DNA from: Rotaria socialis
Lineage: Eukaryota > Rotifera > Eurotatoria > Philodinida > Philodinidae
Length of the DNA: 64,000 nt
Assembly (NCBI GenBank): GCA_905331475.1
Contig: CAJNYU010000001.1
Coordinates: 186,001 to 250,000 of the forward strand
Direction of reading: 5' to 3'
Shown here: in pieces, positions 12,623 through 33,035 of the stretch
Layout of the letters: every line of letters starts with the position of its first letter
How positions within the stretch are numbered: position 1 is the stretch's first letter
Made by a program: the position numbers and the translations under genes
Notes under the pieces: generated by a model
Seen by the model: only the letters and a program-made list of their open reading frames with translations
Told to the model about the DNA's origin: nothing
Database searches by the model: none

Positions 12623-13415
12623 TATTATCTAAGAATAAATAGAGAAGGAAAAAAACGTTAATAAGTTAAATTATTTTGTAGTTGCAATTATTAATCTAGG
12701 TTAAGCTTGTCTTTTTTCTTTCGTTTCCGATATTTGATGAGACGTCTAGGTATGCTATTTTGTTGTTGTACTTCTATTATTAATACTTTTTCTTTTCTCT
12801 TGATCTAATTCTTGTATTCATTGATACGTACAATTAGCGAAAACGTTTTTTTCCTTCAAATCATATGAATGTTCTGCTTTTTTTCAAGGTCACTACATTT
12901 GAATTTCGATTAAAAAAAAAGTAGAAAATGAAATAAAATTTAAACAGCGGATATATATTATCAAAGAAAACGAAAGTTTATCGGTTTTACAGAGATGAAC
13001 ATTTAGAAAATGTTTAGTTTGTTAAGTAAAGATAATGTCTTCATGCTTTATAATAATTCGATTAGAAAGGAAAAATTTCGTTTTTTATTTTCCATAAAAA
13101 ACTACAATCACAAAGAACTCTTGTAAATAACTTTTAGAATTACATCCAAAAATTCAAAATGTCCATTTTTCGCTCAAAGTTTATAAACTATGGACTTAGC
13201 GATCGAGCGCCATCTACTTTCATATTATTACATTTTTTCTATTAATCTATCAAATAAAATTAATTTAATTGGTAAAAATTAATTTCTAGATAGGTTTTTC
13301 ATATTTCATCAATTATCAATGTAAAACGTGATGATAATATTTAAAAGAAAGAAGCATACTGAAACTCATTATTTTTATCTCGTGTTCTTATTTGATGAGT
13401 ATCAACGTAGTCATT
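12623..13415. promoter_or_regulatory. Divergent intergenic region, candidate bidirectional promoter
   Basis: The minus-strand gene starting at 12622 and the B56 gene on the plus strand diverge from this roughly 0.8-kb AT-rich stretch (1.2 kb if B56 starts at 13857), so both promoters must lie here. No core element can be defined by eye. T-rich tracts are abundant on both strands. Confidence 0.45.
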
Positions 13416-20444
<7,029 letters not shown>

Positions 20445-21177
20445 ATGAAGCGTCCACAATTAGCGCATTCGAAACGATAAGAACACTCAATACTTTCTAT
20501 GAATTTGTCTAGCCAAAAGAATTTTTTTGTACAGAATCAAAGATACAAAAAAAATCAAGTTGAGAAGAAATAATTAAGTGAAATTTAACTTCTCTCTTAG
20601 GGTTCGTGTTTGTTTTTTCCTTTTTAATGTACGTCATCACATGTCTTTTTCTTCTTTTTCGCTTGTATTTTTCTACGCACATATAGACGCCATGCTTTGT
20701 TCCTCTTCCTCTTTTCTTTTTTTTTGCTCGAATAGGCGAAGCCAAAAGACTTAGTTCTTCCTTTTTTTCTTCTTCCTTCTCATACCTTAAAAGAAAAAGA
20801 TTCTGTCTACTTTGATCGAACAATTCAATAATCAATTCTGTCTTTTTACTTGAAGAGAAAAATCAAAACAAAACAACAAAAAAATTCATTAAGATCTGTT
20901 ACTGTCCGTGTGGCTTGTGTGATCATCTGCATTTGTTGCGTGTGTGTGCGTGTGCGTGTGTAATACATTTTTTTCAGCTTACATTTGCAAAAAAAAAAAA
21001 CATCAACATAAATCTTTTATTATAATGTTCATTCTTTTCTTTTTTTTTTAATTATAGATTTTATTATCATCGTCCTATTGTCAGATTATCTATTTTAATG
21101 TTTGCTTAAATAGAACAAAACCGATATTGTGGTTTTTTCTTTGTCTTTTTGGTAATATTACGATTTGTTTATTTATT
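20445..21177. other. B56 3' flank and SZRD1-like promoter region
   Basis: Pyrimidine/purine-biased sequence with a TG/CG-alternating tract (about 20938-20961), poly-A and poly-T runs. An antisense Lys/Arg-rich reading frame (20509-20835) reflects this bias and is not called. The region should contain the B56 poly-A site and the promoter of the downstream gene. Confidence 0.5.
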
Positions 21178-23484
21178 ATGGTTGATATAGTGATAACAAC
21201 AGTGGGCAATGATAATGACGATTGGGAAGTTGCTGTTGATACAGGAGAATTTGATAAAAGACTTGAACAACAAGAACAAGATCGGGCTGCTAAGCAAGTA
21301 ATTTTTAGATTTAATCTTTTTATTTACTAGAGACATGTCAGTGCCGTAAGGGGAAAATATCGGATCCGTATCTGATTACGAATTAGTGAAGCTAAAAAGA
21401 AGCTAAAACAGACACGGGTATATAAATTACGCAAAAATGTAAGGGAGAAACAGCGGACATGAAGTAGCTCCAAGTATCACTCAAGTAGCACAAAGCTGGA
21501 ACAGGTAACTTCAGATAACTTCAAGTAAATGTGAAGTTGAAAAGTAGATGAAAGTAAATTACTTGCAGTAGCTTAACGTAGCTCAAAGTAACTTCAAGTC
21601 CAAAATTCCGCCGTTTCTCCCTTGCAAAAATGCATTATGACCGTATTTCTGTTCTCAGCCTCTGGGCCCGCTATTCAACTATAGAATATTTATTTGAAAT
21701 TTTACTCATAGATATACTTCATAACTAGTCAAATGCTCATTAAAAAAATCAATACAAATAAATTTAATATTTTCTGAGACAAATAGATGCAATGATTTGT
21801 CTTGTGATATATAACAATTAATTTGAACTGAAATTGTTAGGATTTTAAAGTGGTCACGAGATGTTTCCATAGGTTAAAGTTCAAGAGAAAAATGTTTTAA
21901 TTGAGTTTTCTGTGAAAAGTTGATCTTATCTATAAAAATCTACTTGAATGAGCATTAATCTGGTTTGATAGCAGACATAATCAAATTAGAGATTTGAGGG
22001 ATCAATTTTAATTCCAATCCCAATGCTAACAAAATAACTAATAATCCTAAGAGATTGTCTTAAACTCCAATCTCACACATTTGTTCGCGTGTGAAAGTAT
22101 TCATGGGAATGGAAAGAAATTATGCACCTGCGCCAACTATAATCCCACTCAGACTCACAAATGAATGTTTAGTTCCCGGTCTACTGAAAGACAAAATATG
22201 AAGTCAATAGGTCTTTAAGAGTTGACACTATGTTAACGCCAGTAATTCAGAATCGCTTCTTCATCTTGCTATTGTATTTATTAGAAAGCTTTGAGGAATT
22301 TTATCATTTACAATCCTTGTAGAATATTGTTATTGAAATTAGAACATAAATCTGAAATAGACCCTATCAGACTAAAGCTCATTGTAAATCTAAATTATTC
22401 AAGAGAGAAACGGTGATCTGCTAGTCTCATGATTCCAAGGAGAAGAAAAAAAAAGAATCATTCATTCGTGGAATTGTATTTAATTTTATATTGTCTATTT
22501 AAAGGAATCTATACCGTCATCTGTATCGTCTACTGTTAATAATGATGAGAATGGAAATTCTTCGAACAATAATTTGATGAAATCAAATAAACCCATTAGA
22601 ATTCTTAAACGACCAACAAGTCAATCTCAATTTCCTGTTACAAATGACATAAATAATTCTAATACAACAACAATAGTATCGAATAATGCCACTAATAATA
22701 ATTCATCTTTTTCTAATAATACTTCTTCATCAACAACGGTGCCTACCATATCAATCATTCCAAGAAATCAAACAAAAGATTCACTGAATTCTTCACAGAC
22801 AATAAATTTAACTAGTTCTTCTTCGTCACAATCAAAAAAGCCTCCGATTAAAACTTATGAACAACGAGAACAAGAGTATCGACTAGCGCGATTACGGTAA
22901 TTTTTAAATAACATAAATTTCATTGCCTACGAAGCAAAATCTTTCCTTTTAGAATAATGGGTGAAGAAGAAAGTTCAGCTAAAGATGATGAGGATGATAA
23001 TAATAATAATAATAATCCTATTATTGAATCTGCTGTTGCAACATCCGATGAAAAAACTAAAACTGCATCTCTGCCTACCACAACGCTTTCATCCACAAGG
23101 ACATCCAATAAAACTACTAGTTCGTCACATGCAGCATCTCAAAACCATTCAACACCGAGTAGTTATGCATCAAATTTATACGCTTTAAACAATGGATCAT
23201 CGAATACTGGGCCGGTTTTCTTTAATCCGAATTCTAATAGTACAGGGCCTTTTTCTCAACAACAATATCGTAGTACTTATGCAAACGTCTATCCTCAAAT
23301 GCCATTAGCACCTTCAGTACATTATCCAAATGCGGCATTTCATATGCCATTGGCAGTATCATCATCACCGAATTATCCGATACAATCATCAATGAATACT
23401 TGGTATTCTTTTCAGCAGCAGCAACAACAACAACAACAGCAACAAAATCCTTATGGAACTCAACAGTACGGTCACCCGCAATAG
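21178..23484 (+). CDS. SZRD1: SUZ-domain protein, SZRD1-like
   Basis: Three exons (21178-21297, 22505-22896, 22953-23484) give 347 residues. The N-terminus DWEVAVDTGEFDKRLEQQEQ matches the vertebrate SZRD1 start (W-E-x-A-x-D-x-G-E-x-D-x-R-L). The SUZ signature follows as RILKRPTS (exon 2) and YEQREQEYRLARLRIMGEEE across the exon 2/3 join. SUZ domains bind RNA, so a role in mRNA metabolism is likely. The protein is more than twice as long as vertebrate SZRD1 (about 150 residues): a long Asn/Ser/Thr-rich insert separates the two SUZ blocks, and a Ser-, Pro- and Gln-rich tail with about 12 consecutive Gln codons near 23416-23446 follows. Intron 1 (21298-22504) carries a MITE. Confidence 0.88.
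21440..21623. mobile_element. MITE with 9-bp target-site duplication
   Basis: Terminal inverted repeats AAGGGAGAAACRGCGGA at both ends (left 21441-21457, right 21607-21623) are bounded by the direct repeat GCAAAAATG (21431-21439 and 21624-21632), which I read as the target-site duplication. The 184-bp body is made of degenerate AAGTAGCT/AAGTAACTT units. No coding potential. An 8-9 bp duplication points to a hAT- or Mutator-type transposase acting in trans. Confidence 0.85.
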
Positions 23485-26400
23485 ACTAAATAAAGAAAAG
23501 AATATATTTGTTTCTCTTTTATTTAAAAAAAAATATTCGTCGATCGATCGACATCTGAAAGCAGAACAAAAACAGGCAAATATTTTTAAAAGTAATATTT
23601 TATATTGAATTGATAGAAAAAAAGCACAAAAACGAAAGCATCAAAAACTGAAGACATACCAGTGATAAAAATATACACTGATTACATGTTGTAATTTCTC
23701 ATTGTTATTAGTTTCTTATCAATGTGATTTGATTTCACCGTCTATAGACACATTTATTGTAAATATATAGACAAAAAAAGTAAGATATTCTAGCTTTCAG
23801 CGTCACTTTTCTATATTTTCTTTGCCTACGTTTTCTATAAAACAGTTATATATATATATATATATATCACATCGTTATTGTTTTTTCTATTAAAAAATAG
23901 TTTAGCCTTTTCATCTGCGAGACACAACAGAACATAATATTTTTCATTTATCAAAGATAAGTTACGTCTGAAAATACAACATCATTTTCTTTTTCATTCA
24001 AAATTTTAATAATTTTACCAACAAAACACATTTGAACGTTTCCTGTATTTGCAAATTCAAATGAACATCATATTTTCACCACTGTATAAACTTCTTTTTT
24101 TTTGTTGAAAGTAAACTATGAATAAATCATGTATAATTGCTAGAAAATATGTTTTCAATAAATTTCTGAAATCAAAATCTGCCATATAATACGTTGAAAG
24201 TGCCAATTTTTGTTATTCAACAAACATCCGGAAAATAATTATCTCTTATTGTATTAGAGCCAAGGAAATGTTAAATCTTTCATTCTCCAATTCAATTGAT
24301 TTCGAAAAGATAAATATGAGCAAAATACAGTTTTTGTTACAAGAAATACTTGTAGACATAACAATCCGATATAACACAACCATTGTACCCAATAATTCAA
24401 GTCAACGATGTTTTTGTGCGTCTGTTATCTCGATAATTCTAGGCGTAGATATAAAATAAAATATGTTACTAGCGCCACTTGTCACACAGGAAGAGCGCAT
24501 TTCACGCCTTCAGTCTATGCGTATACGCGTGATACATAGATGAATATCATGCAATTGAGTACAGAAGACAAAAAGATGGGAAGAAACATCTGTTTTTTTA
24601 CTTTTTCTATCGAGTATATTGAGTTTTATTTCGTATTAAAAATGTTCAAAATAAAAATTTATCTATTTTGATTCGACCTTGAGGCAGAGAAATACGCACA
24701 TACATATTTCGTTGTTGTATTTTTCTTAGCTAATGGCGAACTACTTTAGAGTTCTAATATTAGAACATTGGTGGTTTCATCAGCTGATGGACTTTGATCT
24801 TCTGTATACGACTGTTACAATCAACATGCAGGTAAAAAACTATCGAACATGTACTCAAGTCGTGACTGAATTGCTTCTGTAAGAGAGGTTATTTTTGCAT
24901 GAATAACTTGACTAGAATAACTGATTATTATACTATAAAATATCACTGCTTTCGTTTCAGCGCTTTATTTTAAGTACTCTCTACCATCACTAGTGCAGCA
25001 CAGGTATGACTATTCTGAGGAGAATTTTCTACGTGTAAAAATTATCTTTGTGGTCGAAATAGAATAAAACTTCTAGTTCGATGACTATTTAGATCTGCAT
25101 ACGAATGATAACTATCATTGCTGATATTTAAAATAATCGAGCTTTTAGGATGTTTCATCAAAATATATGCTTAGGTGTATTTAATATACTTGGATGACTT
25201 TTTATTCGCATGAAAAGTTGAAATGAGAACAGTAGAGTACTCCTGATATATAAAATATTCCATTAGAACTTCGATGAAATATGATTATTAATAAATATTG
25301 AAGTCTATAACAAGAAGTTCAAAGCATTTCATAGACGGTAGTAGACATTTATGTGTAGTTGGTAAGACGATTAAACAGTCCAAAATATTAGAAATTTCGT
25401 ATCAGTTGTTTTACAGTGCCTGACTTCCCACGTATTGCCTTAGATTATATTTGTTAAGTGTCATGTGTGTTAAAAACAGCAGGCTTAAGGGAAACCTTTT
25501 CATCAAAACTATACAATAAACACAGGTGTATCCTATTTGGAGAGAAATAAAACATTAAACGGAGTGTAGCATCAACAATTGAAAACATTCTTAAGATTCT
25601 TCAATCAAATAGATGGATGCATTAGAATTTTCATTGTAAGTCATTTGACGTTATTAACTACGTTTGAATGAAAAGTAAAATATTTTCTCAAAGCATTTAC
25701 TTAAGTAAATAGAATATTTTCCCTCTGAGATGAAGAACGCATACTACATCATGTATTCGGCGCAGTTTTTACAATATTTCTGATTGTTGATTTTTAATCG
25801 TGTTGCATAGAATGATATTTTTACTATTATATTTGCTAGAGAAAAGGGTGTACTCTAAAATTCAGAGTAGCAATTAGTTATATTTACTTATATGTTCAAC
25901 TATGAATACTACCCATACTCCATGCCAAAACTACTGGTAACTTTCAACGAGCAGGTACTTACATTGTTCGAACTATTTATTTTCAAAATCGAGTCAAAAG
26001 TTAGATTTTTTAATATTGTATCGTATTGAAAATTATTTTATCTCATAGCTTTACGCGCATTCAAGAATTTATCGGACGAGCTTCATTAAAGCCGATCGCT
26101 GTATCGTTTTTAGAACCCTATGAAGATTCAGTTTCTGTTGTGTTGACTTAAGCTCTTTCAACATTGCGAAGTAAAAAGATCACTATTACTTTCTATTGAT
26201 TGTTCTTAATTTTAAATAGGCCATTGCGTGCTAGCTATTCAGATTTCTAGCCGACATGTTATTCGCCCTCGGAGATATTGTTCCTATAAGATATTATATT
26301 TGTTCTCGCATCCTTCCAATCGCTTTTAACGAGATCAACTTGAAAACATGACCGATCTGAGTTGATTAATTATAAGTCAATATTCTTCTCTTTCTATATT

Positions 26401-29398
26401 TCAACTGAGAAATGTTTCGCTTTTTCAAACAAGATTTTGTAACTTAGATAGGAATCCTTGCAAAAGACGCCTAATTGATAAGACAACCATTGTTTTTCAT
26501 TTATACAAAACCATATACTTGCTAGAAATTAGTAGTTACTCGGCGCTCTTTCCTCATGGATGTGACCGACATCAACAAATCGGTACGTTAGATACCTCAA
26601 ACAAGAGCATATCCATAGACAAAATTCCTTATTTTACAGTTTATTGTATTGTTTTGGCTACAACATTTTGGTCATGAAAGATCAATAGTGTGGTTTACTA
26701 CATTATATGTGGGATGAAAAAATGAATCTATATTTTTCGTAGATGGCTCTTAGCTACTTCAGCATATACAAGACTAGTTGAATACTCACGAAAATATCTA
26801 AATACAACATTGTTTTTCAAAACCGTTGAATAACTACAATAATGCACGAGCAGTAATTTAACTAATACAGAAAAAAATGTTTAAAATTGAAGAGGAAAAT
26901 AATTCTTGCTAATGTGCCACAAGATCAGATTAAGTCATAAATTTCGATGAATATCAACCACATCAAATCAATAGTGTTCTTTTTATTATTATTAATGCTA
27001 TATATACACAGTGTAGTATCATGTTCAGAGCGTTATCTTCAGCTAATAATCAGTTACAATTATTTTAAAAGTAACCAGAGAGATTAGATCAAGCAAAAGC
27101 GAAAAATCAACTTATACTACCATAGTCAACTTGATTAATCTGTTTTCTTTTTGCCAATGTGCCTTTTATCGACAAGCATCAGGATCCATTTTAAATTTAT
27201 TCTACATTATTTCTCAAAGTACCCACGATAAGAACTCGACTAGTAATATCTTATTTATTTACGTTGATCTTTAACTGTAAAATATTACGCCCTTTAAAAT
27301 CTTGTATGATTCTTTATATAGCTTGTTTGCTCGCAATACCATCGCTATGACAGCTGTTTTTTGTTATTATAGACGTGTTTGCTTCAGTTTGACGCATACA
27401 AGATAGAAGTGTTATACAGCAAGATAAATAAAATAAATCTCACATGAAATTAAGCTTTTCTTCTTATTTGCTCGCTGATAGTATCGTATGATATAGAGTC
27501 AAGCAATATTGATACATATGAGATTTACAAAAGATTACTCAACACATTATAGGAAGAAAATCCATCAGAATTGAATTTGAAAAAGTGCAGATTGATTTCT
27601 TTAATTCAGATCACTCGTAAATCTATACACATGAAAGAGGTTTATCTGAAGTAAATCTATGGTATACTATTTTATAGTCAGGATTCATTAGAGTAGTTAG
27701 CTTGTAATCAAAAAGTATCATCAACACTATTGATTAAAAATAAAGAGCGATCTTGAGCATTTTCAGATTTGAATATAAATGTACAATTATCTTTCACATT
27801 TCGATATCTTGGTGTGTTTTTTCTCCTACTAATGTTTATTATAAAATAAAGCAATTGTTTAGAGAATTCATTAAGATTATTATGATTTATTTTTACAATT
27901 AATTTTGAATCCGTATTTTATTGTTAAAATTTATTCAAGAATTTAGAAATTTTTCTAAAACTCATTATTATTAATTACAACAACAACGACTGATTGAAAA
28001 GTCAAGCAACAAAAATTTCATTTGTTAATTGGCGCCTGAAAGGTTTCTGTGTAGAATTTGGACAGCATCAAGTTAGAATTTCTTCTTCATCATAAAAGCA
28101 ACTAAGAGTGATACTCGAAATTATGAGTTTCAAATAAAATCATTCATGCATGACCAATATTTTTTGCATCTCTATTTAAAACATCAATTAAGTTAATGAC
28201 CTCAATTAAATAGGGTTCCTTGTATCAAAATACTCACTTTTAAAAATAGATATTGTAAAACATTGCTGCTTAATGTATATTTCAATAGAAAAACAGTTGC
28301 CGCTCCTTATTTTGCATTAAAAATTATTTCCAATATTCTTGTTGCTGTTTGAAGTACGTCGAAATTTCATTAGCTTACTTCTGAATATTTCACTCATATT
28401 CTCTAAAAATTGAAGTTCTAGAAAAATATTGAACCTCTATTGTACAGGTGGAAAAAACTTTGATTTTAATGCTAACACGTTTAAATTTCTGCAGGGTTTC
28501 TTGATAGAATGAACAATGAATGAATTAAACACTCTACCAAATTTGTTGCCATTAGCCTAATTTTAATCAAAAAAATAAATAGTGAAACTCCCAATAGAAT
28601 TGTAGAGCAACAAAACATAGTTGATATCAATTGTTTTATTTTTGAACGACATCAGACATTAGAAAATTTACTATAAAGCTGTAAGACCCCAAACAGACCA
28701 AAAAAAAAGAAAACAGAATTAAGCAACGTGATTGGTTAATTCACACTTAAGTCATCTTTTTGAGACGATTTAGTGGTTAATTCTGTTTTATCTTTTTGGT
28801 CTGTTTGGGGCCTAAGACAGGCGTCAGTAAATAAGAACATTTGTTCTTAGTTGACGAAAAGATGATCAATGATAGGTCGAGCCAATAAAAAAAACAGAAC
28901 GCAGAAAAGCGACAAGGATATTCACATAGTGCATCGTTCATTTCTTTTTTGTACATGAACGGGGACAAAATAAGATGTAAGGTTAGTCGTTCGTTTTGCG
29001 TTTCTATGCATCGTTTGATTGTAATAGTACATGAAACTCATCAGCTATTCTTTATCGACATAGCCGACTACATGTGCCGCAAAAACGTGCTACTGCTATT
29101 GCTGAAGAAACGAAACACGTGACATCGATCTAGCAAGAACCTTCTTCTAAAAATCGATGATGCAACGTTACATCATCTTTTTTTTATATGATTCATTATT
29201 ACTAATTCTATTACATCAATGAATAAGTCAGAAGGTTTTTTAAACCCATCATCGATCGCGGTAGGAGAAAGGTCATCGAGTAGACAGTAAACAATCTCTA
29301 TATGTGGGTGCATGGTTGTTTCTCTCGTTCTTCGATCTGGCAATCAGATGCATACTATTATTGTTTACCAATCATACTTATTCGATTTCAGATTTTGA
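23485..29398. other. Gene-poor 5.9-kb intergenic region
   Basis: Begins with the SZRD1-like 3' flank (including a TA dinucleotide tract near 23846-23867) and ends with the upstream region of the PPP1R3-like gene. I find no supported coding exon. The only structured element is the MITE at 28687-28810. Confidence 0.6.
28687..28810. mobile_element. MITE, about 124 bp
   Basis: Left end CCCCAAACAGACCAAAAA and the reverse complement of the right end are identical over this stretch and continue imperfectly through AAAACAGAATTAA. TAAGA occurs just outside both ends (2-base offset on the right), a possible target duplication. Interior about 50 bp, non-coding. Confidence 0.8.
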
Positions 29399-32300
29399 AT
29401 GTCATCAATGTCTTTAGTAGGAAAACCAACTGATAATGTTAACACGAATTATTTGTGTAGTAATGATAAAGTGATACATTACTTACAAAATTCAACATGC
29501 AGTTCAACAAAGAACAATTCTTTATCTATGCTGAAAAGATCGCCATCAAGTAACTTTCCTCTTCTACAACCTCGTTTACGCTATTGCTCAGAAAATGATT
29601 CAATTTCATCATCGTTATCATCTGTTGTTGATTCGTCAGGAAGATCCGATTATAGTTTTGAATCGAATTCATCCGATCCAGTAGCACATTGTAGCTTAAC
29701 TACTTCAAATATATGTTCAGAAGAAGATATTGATTTTAATATCGGATTTGATCAAATCAGTGATGATGATGATGATGATGATGATGATAATGATTATGCT
29801 GAATTTAATTATTATATCCATAATCAGAAACCGTCTGGTACGCTAAAAACAAAGTATATTTAAACATTATCGAATGTATTGATTTACTTTTAGATACAAT
29901 TGAATTAATCGAGTCATCTGTAGACAATGGACGTTTTAAGTCATTAGAAGATTTTCTTCATCGATCTTCTAATTCAACTATTACTAATTATAATGTTGAA
30001 TCTAATCATAATGATACAAAAGTATCAAATCCTATAAGACAGCAAAATAATGGATTGCTGTATGGTTCAACATTTACATTATGTTCACAAGATCCATTTT
30101 CAGCTTATACAGACCATCACGAAAATGATCAAGACAATGAACAAGTAACTGGATTTGGTATGCGTTCACATTCATTGAGTATTATTCAGCTTGATGGAAA
30201 ATCAACTTTTGTTGAAAAAGCACCGAAGAAAGCTGTTCGTTTTGCAGACACATTGGTATGTAATTAGAACGGTTTGATGTTTTATTAAATCAGTGTATCA
30301 ACAACAAGGATATCAAGATCACACTAAACAAATCGAGATGTAAACTAATGATTTCCGTGTAGATGAATAGTGGAATTACGGATTAATGTAACTAGCGTCG
30401 TGAAAGCACAGTTAGAAAGGGTCGTTGGGTGCGAAATTGTTTATTATCATACGATAATAACCGTTCTAGTTAATAAATAGAACGGGTTTTATTTAGAAAT
30501 AAACGGAGCATAGTCTAAAAATGATAATTGCGTATCCACATTCTCTTATGTCGACATATGTCAACAGGACGTTACATAAGCTTGTTAGTTCACAAGAGAA
30601 GTACTCAAGCACTCTTGAGTTTAAATTTGATAGCTACCGAAATATTCTAATGATGAATATCTTTCTTTAAAATCATTTAAAATTTCATATAACTAACAGA
30701 AGTTATGACACAAACACGTGCCTTACGTCTTTCACCGACATTGGACTGAATAGTAGTGTTTGATAGTCTTATGTCAACGTAAGAAAAACAAAACAACATA
30801 TGAAAGTTTCGAAATATTTTCATTAATACATCGGAGTATGAAATGTTTCAAGTTGAAATTCTAAATTTAGTGTTCTTGAGATAGAGCATAGAATTCAATT
30901 GAAAAATCGTGTATCTCAGCTTCAAGAGAATGAACACTTGGAAATATGCTTTCACCAAAAATGAAAGTTATTTTTTTGTCTACTAAGACAAGGTAAAAAT
31001 GATTAACAGTTAAGAAGTCTTAAAAATAAAAATGAACTCCTTCAAATAATTACTAGAAATGTTAGAAGAAGTGAACGAGTCTCACATGAAGAGTCGCCAT
31101 CTTCGTTAACGGACGTAAGTTAACTACTTTCAAACTCACATTCCGACTTTCAACCAATCTAAAGATACTTATAATATTAGCTGAGGATAGTGTTTTTGAA
31201 AAAGAAATTCTATCAACTAGACTTTCTCGAATTCAAACATTGCAGTATGATTCGAAAAGCCCTGTTATGATATTTAAAATAACAACCCTATCCAATGATA
31301 ACAATAAATTAAGAGTGAGAAGTTATTGTTATCTTGTTGTTATTGATAACAATAACAATAACTTTTTCTGTTATTCTTATAAATAACAATAACTTTTTTC
31401 GACAGTTATTTGTTATAAATAACAGACAAATAATAAATAACTTTTCTTTTCTGAAAACTCAGTCCATTGTTTATATTGGTTATACCATGCGAATTAGCAC
31501 TATTGAAGTTAAAAATTTGCTCTGTAGTATAAGCTCATATAACGGACACAATTAAAATATTCAGCGAGCTGAGGCAGAATCTTTTCTTTTTAGAAAAAAA
31601 GAGTTATTTGTTATTTATCTGTTATTAATAACAATAACAATAAATTCACATCCCTACAATAAATAGTAATTTTACTCTTTTCTAACTGTGTTTTCAAAAT
31701 AAATTAAACTTCCTCGTTGAAAATAGAAACTACGATAATCAATTTGATTAGATTTTGTGTGTTTGTGAAATATTTTCTACGATCTGAAAGTTGAATACAA
31801 GATTTAAAATGAAACAATTAAATTCTCAGCATCATATAGTAATTTTGATCATTAAGCGTTGTGGGAACGTATTTCTATTTGTTTTTAAAATGTTTCGGCC
31901 AAAAACAATGCTGATTTGACACGAAAAATTTGCGAATTCCCCTTTCAAAACAATTCATTACAAAATATTTAAAACAAATACATATTATTTAATCAGTTTA
32001 TTGCATCTTACGTAATCGCATATCAATAAAAGAGAAAGAAATTACTGTTGGCATTTCATATATTTCTATTAATTTATCTTTAATCAAAGTAAAAATGAAT
32101 TTCAAAGTTCTCTTTGAACTTGTTTTGTAATAACAGTGCCTTGAGGCAAATAGTATATTTCCATGCAACAATAATTCACAGCATGCAAATACTTTCTTTG
32201 TTACACGAACACTAACACCCCCTACTTATCAGAACGAAAAGAAAAACAAAAAATATGATCAACTAGCATACTATTCGTTACATATGAAGGCTACTCGTTT

Positions 32301-33035
32301 CGATTTTAGATTAAAATGACCTTGCATTTATTTATAGTACGTTCGTAATTATATCATAGTAGAAATCAATCAGTCTTAAAATACAGTTTAACTAGGTATT
32401 GCAATTCGAGGATACTTTCGAAATAATTAAAAACAAAAGAATTAATTTCTATAAAATATCTTTTTAAGGGTCTCGATCTCGAATCTATTCGGTATATGAG
32501 CCCACCAGATCAATCGCAAGTACCACCTATGCAAGAATGTCTTCGCCTTCAATTAGGTCAATTGCGTCTTGAACAAAACCAACTAGGTATACCTAATATG
32601 TATAAATCTTCGCCATCATCATCATTGTGTTCATCAGGAAAACAATATAATCTTGTTTCAAAACAATTTACGTCTCCAACCAATATAATTCCATTAATCT
32701 ACGAAAAACAAGTTATGCTTGAATGTTTATATACAAAAGACTCGACTGCATATGGTACAGTTCGTGTTCACAATTGTAGTTATGAGAAATTTGTATATAT
32801 TCGTTTAACTGAAAATGAATGGCAAACATCTAATGATATTGTGGCATCACATTCAATGAATTTTCCAGTTGATAATACGGATTCATTTACATTTCAAATA
32901 GTTCTATCGAAATCGAATGATGGTGCAGTGGAACCAAAAAGAATTTTATTTGCTATCTGTTTAAAATCTATGTCGCGAGAATTTTGGGATAATAATCAAG
33001 GATGGAATTATGTTTTGGATGTTTTCGAAAGGTAA
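29399..33035 (+). CDS. PPP1R3: Protein phosphatase 1 regulatory subunit 3-like (glycogen-targeting)
   Basis: Targets PP1 to glycogen and glycogen-metabolising enzymes. Exons 29399-29837, 29894-30255 and 32469-33035 give 455 residues. The PP1-docking RVxF-type motif is KKAVRFADTL, followed across the splice by GLDLESIRY, the family pattern K-x-V-x-F-A-D-x-x-G-x-x-L-x-x-x-R. The C-terminal carbohydrate-binding domain (CBM21, about residues 345-453) shows GTVRVHNCSYEKFVYIRLTE, FPVDNTDSFTFQIV and EFWDNNQGWNYVLDV. The N-terminal half is Ser/Asp-rich and disordered, with a run of nine Asp codons (GAT)n near 29760-29787. The donor at 29838 was preferred because it alone keeps the frame. Intron 2 (30256-32468) holds a TAACAATAAC-rich repeat. 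Confidence 0.92.
31275..31657. repeat. TAACAATAAC-rich repeat region
   Basis: Dense direct and inverted copies of TAACAATAAC/GTTATTGTTA flank a central unique segment in PPP1R3-like intron 2. The right end, AATTCACATCCCTAC, read in reverse (GTAGGGATGTGAATT) looks like a hAT-family terminus, but I cannot match it to the left end, so this may be a truncated element. Confidence 0.5.

Noticed and set aside
20509-20835. 108-codon Lys/Arg-rich minus-strand frame
   Set aside because: Antisense to the B56 3' flank in pyrimidine-rich sequence; low-complexity translation, no domain.
22920-23188. Frames overlapping the SZRD1-like third exon
   Set aside because: Shadows of the real coding frame in trinucleotide-rich sequence.
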